This document shows positions 41,735 to 49,129 of a stretch of DNA of 49,129 nucleotides, piece by piece. Origin of the DNA: Acidobacteriota bacterium (GTDB lineage: Bacteria; Acidobacteriota; Terriglobia; Terriglobales; Acidobacteriaceae); NCBI GenBank assembly GCA_021803035.1, contig JAJZME010000044.1:1-49129 (forward strand), read 5' to 3'. Position numbers and translations under genes: made by a program. Under the pieces are notes generated by a model. The model was not told the DNA's origin, ran no database searches, and saw nothing but the letters and a program-made list of their open reading frames with translations. Positions within the stretch are counted from its first letter, which is position 1. The number at the start of each line of letters is the position of its first letter.

Positions 41735-43249
41735 TTAGACGCCCACGGGCATTGGCTTGGGGCTGGCTTCCTCGTTGGCGGGGGCCGTGCCGCCGGTGCG
41801 CCAGCGCTCGAAGAGGCCCTGGAACAGGCTCATCAGGCCCGTGTACCAGTAGCCGACGACGAACAGGATGAGGAACGGCGCGGTGAAGTAGTTCTGGTTG
41901 GAGAAGGTGTAGAGGATCGCCAGCACGAAGTAGCCGCCGAGCAGCAGTTCGATCAACGGGGCAATCCAAAGCCGCTTGCGGTACTTGCGCGCACCCTGGG
42001 ATTTTTCGCCCTTCCCGTTGACGCGGTACTTGGGCGTGCGGGCGAAGGGGCTCTTGATGCCAAACAGCGCTTCCATGACCGCCTTGCTGTTGGTGACAGT
42101 GAGGCCGATGCCCACAGCCAGCATGAGGGGCAAATACAGGAGGCTGCGCTTCCAGTTTTTGGGGAAGAGAATGCGCTGGCTCTCCACGTAGAACAAGGCG
42201 ATGGAGAAGGTGGAGGCCACGAAGAGCGGGAAATCGATGAACAACATCTGGAACCAGCCCTGATAAAAGCGGCAGATCATGGCGGGAATGAGAAATGCCG
42301 TCATGACGACCATGAGGGGGTAGCTGATGTTGGCGGTGAGGTAATAGAAGGCCTCGAGTTTGTTGCGCCAATCGGTCTTGCTGCGGAGGACGTCGGGCAG
42401 GACTTTGAGGCTGGTTTGAATGAGGCCCTTGGCCCAGCGCGCCTGCTGCGTCTTGAAGGCGGTCATTTCGATGGGCAGTTCGGCAGGGCACTCGACATCG
42501 GGCAGGTATTTGAACTTCCAGCCGGCCATCTGGGCGCGGTAGCTGAGGTCGGTGTCTTCGGTGAGGGTGTCGTGCTGCCAGCCGCCGCCGTCGTGGATGG
42601 CCTGCACGCGCCACATGCCCGCGGTGCCGTTGAAGTTGAAATACTTGCCGGTGCGGCAGCGGGCGCTTTGCTCGATGACAAAGTGACCGTCGAGGAGGAT
42701 GGCCTCGATTTCGGTCAACATGCTGTAGTTGCGGTTCAGATGCGCCCAGCGGGTTTGCACCATGCCGATGTTGGGCTCGGCAAAGTGGTGGATGACACGC
42801 ATGAGCCAGTCGGAGGGCGGGACGAAGTCGGCGTCGAAGATGGCGACTAACTCGCCTGTGGCGACCTTGAGGGCCTCGCCCAGCGCGCCGGCTTTGAAGC
42901 CTTTGCGGTTGGTGCGGTGGATGTAGACGATGGGATGGCCGAGGGCGGCATAGCGCTCGACGATGTCGGCGGCAACCTGCTGGGTTTCGTCGGTGGAGTC
43001 GTCGAGGACCTGGATTTGCAGCTTCTCGCGCGGGTAATCCATGGCGCAGACGGCCTCGATGAGGCGGTCGATGACGAACTGCTCATTGTAGATGGGCAGT
43101 TGGATGGTGACGCGGGGCAGCTCGTCGAAGTGGCGCGGCGGATTGGGATTGTAGTTCTTGCGGAAACGGTGATAGCGGTAGCAGAGCGTGTAACGGTGGA
43201 TGCCGTAGAGCGAGAGGACGATCATCACGGCAAAGTACGGAATCAGCAT
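41735..43249 (-). CDS. Membrane glycosyltransferase family 2 (cellulose-synthase-like)
   Basis: At least 504 residues. A membrane helix (MLIPYFAVMIVLSLYGIHRY) leads to a GT2 domain. Processive-enzyme motifs: LDDSTDET near 83 (first Asp pair), FDADFVPPSDW, TLTEDTDLSYRAQMAG (catalytic Asp) and QQARWAKGLIQ (QxxRW). Four or five membrane helices follow. It makes or exports a polysaccharide or glycolipid, perhaps a mannosyl or glucosyl polymer. The reading frame is open for about 90 codons upstream of the Met with protein-like sequence (GLYQWNLFDAS) but no usual start codon, so the true N-terminus may be longer. Confidence 0.9.
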   Translation of the reverse strand: MLIPYFAVMIVLSLYGIHRYTLCYRYHRFRKNYNPNPPRHFDELPRVTIQLPIYNEQFVIDRLIEAVCAMDYPREKLQIQVLDDSTDETQQVAADIVERYAALGHPIVYIHRTNRKGFKAGALGEALKVATGELVAIFDADFVPPSDWLMRVIHHFAEPNIGMVQTRWAHLNRNYSMLTEIEAILLDGHFVIEQSARCRTGKYFNFNGTAGMWRVQAIHDGGGWQHDTLTEDTDLSYRAQMAGWKFKYLPDVECPAELPIEMTAFKTQQARWAKGLIQTSLKVLPDVLRSKTDWRNKLEAFYYLTANISYPLMVVMTAFLIPAMICRFYQGWFQMLFIDFPLFVASTFSIALFYVESQRILFPKNWKRSLLYLPLMLAVGIGLTVTNSKAVMEALFGIKSPFARTPKYRVNGKGEKSQGARKYRKRLWIAPLIELLLGGYFVLAILYTFSNQNYFTAPFLILFVVGYWYTGLMSLFQGLFERWRTGGTAPANEEASPKPMPVGV

Positions 43250-43739
43250 CGAGGCGTCGAAGAGATTCCATTGGTACAGCCCTTTGAAGATGTGGTCGGT
43301 GGTTTGCGCCTCCCGGAAGTAGCGGGCGATGCTGCTCTGTGGGCCAAAGACACCGGAGGCGCCGAATATTTGGAACAGGGCCAGGCGCGACGCAACTCGA
43401 CCAAGCGAGCTGGCGGCGGGATTTAGACCGATCAGGAGCGCAGCAAACAGGCAAGGCCTCCACAGCCGGGATTCATGCTCATTGTACGCGATTTGCGGCT
43501 TAAAGTGTGTGTTTTGATTATACAGGGATACCGGGTGGACATATCGTCCCGACGCACGACAGGCAAAGAAAGTTGCTCGTTCAACACCAATTCATGGCGC
43601 GAGGTGGGTCCGGCCCGCGCGGCATAGGCCGGAGGCGTGCCGCGAGCGATTTGCAGGCGGATTGTGGCTGCGTGAGCTTTTGCGGATCGCTGAAACTGTA
43701 GTTGACCGCCAGCGGCTGGGGGCGTATGAAGATGGAATC
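43250..43739. other. Intergenic region between divergent glycosyltransferase and esterase
   Basis: About 490 bp. The first 250 bp appear to be coding-like in the glycosyltransferase frame, although without a start codon. A possible -10 box, TATAAT on the minus strand at 43517-43522, lies before it. The rest holds the candidate esterase promoter at 43702. Confidence 0.5.
43702..43730 (+). promoter_or_regulatory. Candidate promoter of the secreted hydrolase gene
   Basis: TTGACC at 43702-43707, a 17-bp spacer and TATGAA at 43725-43730, 10 nt before the ATG at 43740. The -35 box and spacing are good, the -10 box is moderate. Transcription would start close to the ATG and give a leaderless mRNA, so the match may be chance. 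Confidence 0.35.
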
Positions 43740-45959
43740 ATGAAAAAATGGGCTCCTGCTGTTCTGTGCGCATTGGGCTTTGGGCTCTGGTTCTGTGGTG
43801 TTGCGGCGGCGCGGGGCGTGGCGGCCGCGGCGAAGACGGCTGACGTACCTTATCTGAATCAGGCTGGCCGCGAGGCGATCAACAGCTATCTGGACGGCCT
43901 TGCGGCGCGGTATGAGGCGCAGCGGGCGGCGGCTGTGGCGGCAATCCATACACGCGCCGCGGCCGAGGCGCGACAGCGGGAGGTTCGCAAGAAGATTCTG
44001 GCGCTGATTGGGGCGCTGCCCAGGCGCACGCCGCTGGATGCGAAGGTGCTGGGGCAGACCCAGCTCAAGGAGTTTCGCATCGAGAAGGTGTTGTTTTACA
44101 GCCAGCCGAATTTTCCGGTGACGGCGCTGCTGTATGTTCCGGACGGGCCGGTTCCGGCGGACAGGCGGGCGGCGATTCTCCTGTCGCCCGGGCATACGCC
44201 GGCGGGCAAGCTCGAAGATGTAGGGATGGCGGCGCTGTTTGCGATGAACGGCTTTGTGGTGCTTTCCTACGACCCGATCGGACAGGGCGAGCGGTTGCAG
44301 TATCCGAATCCGGCCGATCCGAGCAAATCGCTGGCCTCGCGGCCCACGGGCGAGCACGGCGAGGCGAGCCTGCAGCCGATGCTGATCGGCGACACCTTTG
44401 CGCGCTACGAGGTGTGGGACGCGATGCGGGGGATCGATTATCTGCAAAGCCTGCCGTTTGTGGATCCGCACCGCATCGGGGCGTTTGGCTGCTCGGGCGG
44501 CGGCACGATTACGGCGCTGGTGGGCGCGCTGGACCCGCGGCTGGCGGCGATCGGCACGGCCTGTTACATCACGTCGTTTGACACGCTGCTGCCTTCGATC
44601 GGGCCGCAGGATGCCGAGCAGTCCACGCCGCGGTTCATCTCGTCGGGGCTGGGCTTTCCGGACTTTATCGAGGAGGCGGCGCCGCGGCCTTACGCGGTGA
44701 TTGGCACCTACTCGGACATGTTTCCCTTTGCCGGGTTAAGGGCTTCGGTGATCGAGGCGCGGCGGTTCTATTCGCTCTTTAATCCGGCGAGCGCGGGAAC
44801 GCCAAGCGGAAGCGGAGCGCCTTCGGTGCCGCGGACGCCGGCCGGGCCGGCATTGAACGCCGACACTACGAATCATGTTGCACCGACGGCGCGGCTGCAG
44901 TTCATCACCGGCCCCGGGCACCATGGCGCGCTGCGGCCGATCATGGGGCAGATCATCAGCTTCTTCATGCGCAACCTGGAGCCGGGTTCGGATGCCGATC
45001 ATCCGGTGTTGCCGCCGGATTACCTGCTCTATGGGCCAAAGAATCCCATGTTCCAGTTGCCGAGGAGCACGTACCAGGTGATGCCCACGGGGCAGGTTTC
45101 AACCAGCTACCCGGGATGCGCCACGGTACAATCGCTGAACCTGGCGCGCGCGGCGGAGGTGATTCCGGCGCACCGGCCGTTCCTCACTCAAGAGGCGCTT
45201 GCCAAGGCTATCCGCAAGGTGACGGGGGCTGACGCCGTGCCGGGCGCGGCGAAGTACAGCGCCAAGGCGCTGGATGCGGGGCCGGGGCCGTTTGTGCTGC
45301 ACGCGCACAGGTTCGACCTGGTGGGCAATCTGGCCGTGCCGCGGACACCGGGCCGGCATCCGGCGGTGCTTATGCTGGTGCCTGACTCAATCGACGGCAG
45401 CAGCGCGATCGACCGCGAGAACAAGGCGCGGTTCGAGAGGCTGGCCGCGGCGGGGAACGTGGTGCTGGCGTTGACGCCGCGGCCTTCGCCGCCGGGGTGG
45501 GACCAGATGAAGTCGCCGATTCTGGGGCCTTACTATCTGCTCAGCCTGCGCGCCGACCTGGTGGGCAAGACGCTGGTGGGGCTGCGCGTGGACGACGTGA
45601 TTCGCGCGACGGATTATCTGGCGGAGCGCGCGGATGTGGACCCGGCGCGCATCAGCGCCGTGGGCAGCGGGCATATGGGGCTGGTGCTGCTGCACGCGGG
45701 CGTGCTGGACTCCCGGCTGGAGCACATCACCGTGGATCATGTGCTGCGGAGCTACGAGAGCTTGCTGCGGGCGCCGATGCCGGTGGGAGCGCCGGAGGAT
45801 GTGATTCCCGGCGTGCTGCGGTACTACGACATTCCCGACCTGACGCATGCGCTGGGGAAGCGGCTGACGGAGACGATGCCGCTTTCCGGAGCGGCGGATT
45901 TGAGCCAGATGTCGACGCCGTTGAACACGCTGGAGAAGGTGCCGAGTTTGGCAAATTAG
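43740..45959 (+). CDS. Secreted tandem alpha/beta-hydrolase (acetylxylan-esterase-like)
   Basis: A 739-residue exported protein. Signal peptide MKKWAPAVLCALGFGLWFCG with cleavage near AAA. The first alpha/beta-hydrolase domain (about 130-430) has a nucleophile elbow GAFGCSGGGTIT, and a later IGTYSDMF plus HHGALRPIMG where Asp and His of the triad probably lie. A second, shorter alpha/beta-like domain (about 520-700) follows (DLVGNLAVPRTPGRHP, VIRATDYLAERADVDPARIS), but its elbow reads AVGSGHMGLV, where Ser is replaced by His. Esterase or peptidase on plant polymers is likely; the substrate is open. ATG at 43740 lies after a weak GGA. Single gene, divergent from the glycosyltransferase. Confidence 0.82.
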   Translation: MKKWAPAVLCALGFGLWFCGVAAARGVAAAAKTADVPYLNQAGREAINSYLDGLAARYEAQRAAAVAAIHTRAAAEARQREVRKKILALIGALPRRTPLDAKVLGQTQLKEFRIEKVLFYSQPNFPVTALLYVPDGPVPADRRAAILLSPGHTPAGKLEDVGMAALFAMNGFVVLSYDPIGQGERLQYPNPADPSKSLASRPTGEHGEASLQPMLIGDTFARYEVWDAMRGIDYLQSLPFVDPHRIGAFGCSGGGTITALVGALDPRLAAIGTACYITSFDTLLPSIGPQDAEQSTPRFISSGLGFPDFIEEAAPRPYAVIGTYSDMFPFAGLRASVIEARRFYSLFNPASAGTPSGSGAPSVPRTPAGPALNADTTNHVAPTARLQFITGPGHHGALRPIMGQIISFFMRNLEPGSDADHPVLPPDYLLYGPKNPMFQLPRSTYQVMPTGQVSTSYPGCATVQSLNLARAAEVIPAHRPFLTQEALAKAIRKVTGADAVPGAAKYSAKALDAGPGPFVLHAHRFDLVGNLAVPRTPGRHPAVLMLVPDSIDGSSAIDRENKARFERLAAAGNVVLALTPRPSPPGWDQMKSPILGPYYLLSLRADLVGKTLVGLRVDDVIRATDYLAERADVDPARISAVGSGHMGLVLLHAGVLDSRLEHITVDHVLRSYESLLRAPMPVGAPEDVIPGVLRYYDIPDLTHALGKRLTETMPLSGAADLSQMSTPLNTLEKVPSLAN

Positions 45960-46400
45960 CAGACGCTCGTGTGGTTCGCCACAAATTTGCGACGTGATCC
46001 TTTTGTGTGGGTTTACCCAAAAAATGAAATTCTACCGCCAAACGAAATCAATGAGTTGGACGACTGCACGCCGCATAAGTTGAAACAGCCGCACCCGAAA
46101 AGCTGAAATTTTCCGTCTAAGCTCTTTCATCCGGCTGCCTCAGGATTGGCTCAAGTGGTTATTAAAGAATCACATAGGTGCACACAATTCCAGGATTTCC
46201 GAACTGATCCCAATGGGCATCCGCATTCTTCTTCGTGTCCCGATCTTCGCGAGCGTCGTCTTGTCGTTCGTGACCGCCGCCCGTATATACCGCTTTAGAT
46301 AACTAAGGCGTCCGGGCGGCAACTGCAGGCAGGCCGCTGCTTCGTATGCGTCCGGCCGATTACATGGTTGACGGCGGGCGGTCACTGGATTTGAGATTTT
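45960..46400. other. Intergenic region beside the IS66 remnant
   Basis: 440 bp of lower GC with no recognised gene. The minus-strand frame 46170-46385 (71 residues; AAACLQLPPGRLSYLKRYIR) faintly recalls a DNA-binding helix but is short and without context. One end of the IS66 element should lie here; I could not identify its terminal inverted repeat. Confidence 0.4.
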
Positions 46401-47705
46401 TCAGTTTGCGTGTTGGGCGGCCCAAGCAGCGGGCGTGAGCCCGGCGATGGCGTGGATCGACTTGTTGTCGAGTCCAGGCAGGATGTCGCCCAAGTATTGG
46501 CGCACCGGAACCTTCAGTCGGCGGCAGCTTTCGATGACGGAGAGGATGGCGGCCACGCGCTGCCCAGCTTGTGGGCTGCCAATGTGGATCCAGTTTTTCC
46601 GGCCCAATCCGATCAGGCGCATCGAGTTCTCGGCCAGGCTATTGCTGAGTTCCAGTCGGGGATGATCGAGGAATCGGGTGAGCTTTTCCCAGAGTGTCAG
46701 CGTATATTTGCATGCCTGACCGGCCTTGCTGCCGGGCAGCACGGTTTGGCGCGTGGCCAGGATGTGCCCGTGAATTTCGTTGAGTACGGATGGCGCTTTT
46801 TCCTGGCGCAAAAGGTGACGTGCGGCGTGATCGATCTTTTCCTCACGCGCCTGGACGTCGATCGAAAACAACTTGTCCATCAGCTCAACCGCGCGAAGCG
46901 AGCCGGCATCCTGCTTGTTGAGTTTGATCGCGTCTACAAAATGCCTTCGCGCGTGGCTCCAGCAGCAGGCGTGCACCATCTTCGGCCCGCCGAGGCCGCG
47001 CTCGTAGGCTATGTAGTCGTCCGTCTGGAGAATCCCCTCGAAGTGGCCCAGGAACTGCTTCGGCCCTTCGCGCCCGCGGTTCATGCGGAAATCGAAGACC
47101 ACGCCGCCGCCCGGCGTGCCGTACTGCCAGAGATAGCCTTGATGGTTCTTACCGCGCTTATCGTGCGTCTGCACATCGACTGGGGTTTCGTCGGCCTGGA
47201 TGTAACCGCTGACCAGCAGTTCCTTGCGCATGGCGCCGACCACCGGGGAAAGCATTTCACCGACCGTCATCACCCAGCCGCACATGGTGGCCCGGCTGAT
47301 GTCGATGCCTGCATCGCGCAGCAGGATGACGCTCTGACGATAGAGCGGGCAGTGGTTGGCATATTTGCTGACCACGGTATCGATGATCACTTCGTCCGAG
47401 ACCAGGCTCTTGTCGATGATGCGCGGTGGAAGCGGTGCCATGGCCACGCCCTGCTCTTCACAGTTCTTGCAGGCGCGCTTCTCGCGCTGGCTCTCGCGCT
47501 GGCTCTCCGCTTGAACTTCCTCGCTGGAGACGCCGGTCTCTTCTTCCAGTAACTGCAGTTGAAGATTGCTCAGCTTCTCGCTGCCCGGCCCGTACTTGGC
47601 GATGCGCCGCAGGCGAAGATGCTCTTCCAGTATCTGGATCTTCAGCTGCGCGTACTCGAACTCGCGGGTCTTCGCCTCCAGTTGCTTTTCCAACTGAGCG
47701 ATCAC
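46401..47705 (-). pseudogene. tnpC: IS66-family transposase TnpC, internally deleted and probably frameshifted
   Basis: A 434-residue frame of the IS66 transposase, usually 500 or more. Recognisable parts are LEEHLRLRRIAKYGPGSEKL, GYIQADETPVDVQTHDKRGK, GYLWQYGTPGGGVVFDFR, HACCWSHARRHFVDAIKL and NSLAENSMRLIGLGRKNWIH (DDE-type core). Between VQAESQRE and SQREKRACKNCEE the zinc-finger stretch normally of about 60-80 residues is missing; the join lies in a short repeat (SQRESQRE). Upstream the N-terminal residues continue in another frame (VSAPLEPALHLAQ), pointing to a frameshift near 47720. GTG at 47705 starts the frame as given. Probably inactive. Confidence 0.8.
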
Positions 47706-47843
47706 TCCGGCAACGAACGGCTCTGAGCGAGGTGGAGAGCGGGCTCAAGCGGCGCACTCACGATGCTCCATAGATAGCAGATGTTTCTGTGGATATGTAT
47801 GCAGAATATCCAGTATTTATACGGGGATTCGTAACTTCTCTGG

Positions 47844-48140
47844 TTATCCGGCAACGGGCTTACGGTACCACTTCCGCCGCCTCGTCTGAGCAAGATCGAT
47901 GCCGCCAAACAACAGCGCCAGTTCTTCGTGGCTCAGCACCAGCTTCGTTGCCGTAGTGTCGGCCGAAGGCCAGCGCACTCTCCCGCCCTCCATACGCTTT
48001 GCGCACACCCATAGCCCGGAACCATCGAAGAAAACCAGCTTCAAACGGTTTCTTCGCGCGTTGGCAAACAAGAAGACATGGCCGCTTTCGGGATCGCACT
48101 GGAGACGGTCGCGGATCAATCCGCACAGTCCATCGAAGTC
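47844..48140 (-). pseudogene. tnpB: IS66-family accessory protein TnpB, N-terminally truncated
   Basis: The minus strand encodes DFDGLCGLIRDRLQCDPESG, then HVFLFANARRNRLKLVFFD and GSGLWVCAKRMEGG, the usual IS66 TnpB sequence, ending WYRKPVAG. The usual 25-30 first residues before DFDGL are absent: the frame stays open upstream, but the sequence stops being TnpB-like at about 48140, next to the IS200-type element. The truncation therefore coincides with the junction of the two insertions. Confidence 0.8.
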
Positions 48141-48194
48141 GGGTAAGAGAACGCCATTGCTGACGCTCCCTCCCCTAACCCAAAAAGGAGGTCT

Positions 48195-48207
48195 CCGGCT
48201 TTGCCGG
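48195..48207. repeat. Left-end hairpin of the IS200/IS605-type element
   Basis: CCGGC-TTT-GCCGG at 48195-48207, upstream of the transposase start. Sub-terminal hairpins with small loops at both ends are typical of IS200/IS605 elements, which carry no terminal inverted repeats. Confidence 0.5.
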
Positions 48208-48293
48208 TGCGGCAGTCGGGGTTTGACATTTCATGGAGTCCATCCAAGAAACTCCAGTCGTGAGCCGCCAAGCACGCGAGGAGGATAACTCGG

Positions 48294-48725
48294 ATGGACG
48301 AGTAGGAAAGTTTAAGTCACACGAAGTGGGAATGCAAATAGCATGTGATGTTTATCCCGAAGTGCCGCCGGAAGACTTTGTACGCGCAACTGCGTCCGCA
48401 TTTGAGGGAGGTGTTCAAGCGATTGGCAGAGCAAAAGGAGAGCCGGATAGAGGAAGGCCATCTGATGCTCGACCACGTGCATATCTTGATCTCGATTCCG
48501 CCCAAATATGCGGTCAGTCAAGTGATCGGGTTCATCAAGGGCAAGAGCGCGATTCACCTGGCGCGGGTGTATGGGGAACGCAAGAAGAACTTTGTTGGGC
48601 AATATTTTTGGGCAAGGGGATTCCTGGTGTCCACAGTGGGGCGGGATGAAGGTGTGATCCGGGAGCACATCCGCACGCAGGAAGAAGAAGACAAGCGGCT
48701 GGATCAACTGAAAATGGGGAAGTAG
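48294..48725 (+). pseudogene. tnpA: IS200/IS605-family transposase TnpA (HUH/Y1), nonsense-mutated
   Basis: After GGAGG, ATG at 48294 opens MDE*ESLSHTKWECK*H, where two amber codons (48303-48305 and 48339-48341) replace the two tyrosines usual in this family. The frame then runs on to 48725 (FIPKCRRKTLY, LREVFKRLAEQKESRIEEGH, DHVHILISIPP, QVIGFIKGKSAIHLARVYGE). The HUH motif HVH is intact at 48474-48482. The catalytic helix reads REHIRTQEEED, with His (48666-48668) where the catalytic Tyr should be. The element is therefore a dead copy, framed by hairpins at 48195 and 48729. Confidence 0.85.
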
Positions 48726-48728
48726 GCA

Positions 48729-48744
48729 GCCACCGCACGGTGGC
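48729..48744. repeat. Right-end hairpin of the IS200/IS605-type element
   Basis: GCCACCG-CA-CGGTGGC, a perfect 7-bp stem, 4 nt after the transposase stop. Position and shape fit the right-end recognition hairpin of IS200/IS605 elements. Confidence 0.6.
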
Positions 48745-48788
48745 CCAACATTAACCGGGGCCGCGTTAGCGACCCCGCTCAAGATGGG

Positions 48789-49129
48789 ATGAGACGGCTG
48801 GCCTCGCGTACAGCGCCCGGCGTGGGACCGATCGTCGCCGCCGCGTATGTGCTGACGCCGGGCCAGCCTGATGCGGCCAGCAACCGTTCCGCCGGAGCGT
48901 TTCTCGGTTTGCGTCCCGCGCAGAGCCAATCGGGCGCTACCGACCCGCAACGGCGTATCTCCAAGGCCGGCGACAGTTTCCTGCGCAGCCTGCTGGTGCA
49001 ATCGACGCAATACGTCCTGGGACGTTTCGGTCCCGATTCCGAGCTGCGGCGTTGGGGACTGAAGCTGGCTGCCACGGGCGGCAAGCGGGGCAAAAAGCGA
49101 GCCATCAAAGCGGTGGCTCGGAAACTGGC
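48789..49129 (+). pseudogene. IS110-family transposase, C-terminal fragment (runs off the window)
   Basis: The frame encodes RTAPGVGPIVAAAYVLTPG, GAFLGLRPAQSQSGATDPQR and RRISKAGDSFLRSLLVQST, the Transposase_20 end of IS110 transposases (PGVGPI and GLRP... SKxGD). It ends with RRWGLKLAATGGKRGKKRA before the window edge. The N-terminal DEDD-nuclease half is missing; the sequence to its left is the right end of the IS200-type element, so the left part was lost or separated. Confidence 0.85.

Noticed and set aside
46170..46385. 71-residue minus-strand frame beside IS66
   Set aside because: Faint helix-turn-helix resemblance only, no ribosome-binding site, and the region is insertion-sequence debris.

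Overview
The window reads as a chromosomal segment of a GC-rich Gram-negative bacterium, most likely an acidobacterium (Terriglobia). I infer this from the carboxypeptidase-regulatory-fold TonB receptor, the OprB-like porin, the matrixin-like secreted protein with Ig/TIG modules and the style of the hypothetical proteins. It is inference from recognised families; no rRNA or other marker lies in the window. No rRNA, tRNA or CRISPR array was found.

Layout. 1-5.4 kb: a small receiver-like protein with its own terminator, purU, a TonB-dependent receptor with a minus-strand terminator, and a gene-poor lower-GC stretch. 5.4-11.3 kb: an AAA+ ATPase with a GspE/MshE-like N-terminus, the three-gene proton-translocating transhydrogenase operon (pntAA-pntAB-pntB), a repeat-rich spacer and a polytopic membrane protein. 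11.2-15.8 kb: a cupin remnant, a phosphotransacylase, an O-methyltransferase, then a divergent BNR/Asp-box propeller gene translationally coupled to a MoaD/ThiS-like ubiquitin-fold protein. 15.7-23.4 kb: a large class A penicillin-binding protein, RNase J, two small hypotheticals and thioredoxin reductase. 24.0-26.9 kb: a secreted matrixin-like protein whose zinc site is entirely substituted. 26.9-30 kb: the classic phoH-ybeY-corC operon. 30.7-34 kb: serA fused in frame to an XRE helix-turn-helix, and a class V aminotransferase. 34.2-43.3 kb: FecR-domain protein with Gly/Trp/His repeats, YqeY-like protein, isochorismatase-like hydrolase, DHA2-type MFS pump with a convergent PadR regulator, OprB-like porin, class II aldolase and a membrane glycosyltransferase. 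43.7-46 kb: a secreted tandem alpha/beta-hydrolase. 46.4-49.1 kb: a graveyard of insertion sequences (IS66, IS200/IS605, IS110), each visibly damaged.

Most genes are housekeeping or envelope functions. serA and the aminotransferase suggest a serine/glycine/glyoxylate neighbourhood, and phoH-ybeY-corC and RNase J are RNA-maturation functions. The most unusual items are the BNR-MoaD pair under a possible palindromic operator, the matrixin pseudo-protease, the HTH-SerA fusion with two possible translation starts, a dispersed intergenic repeat of about 18 bp, and an IS200-type transposase in which three expected tyrosines (two as amber codons, one catalytic) are lost.
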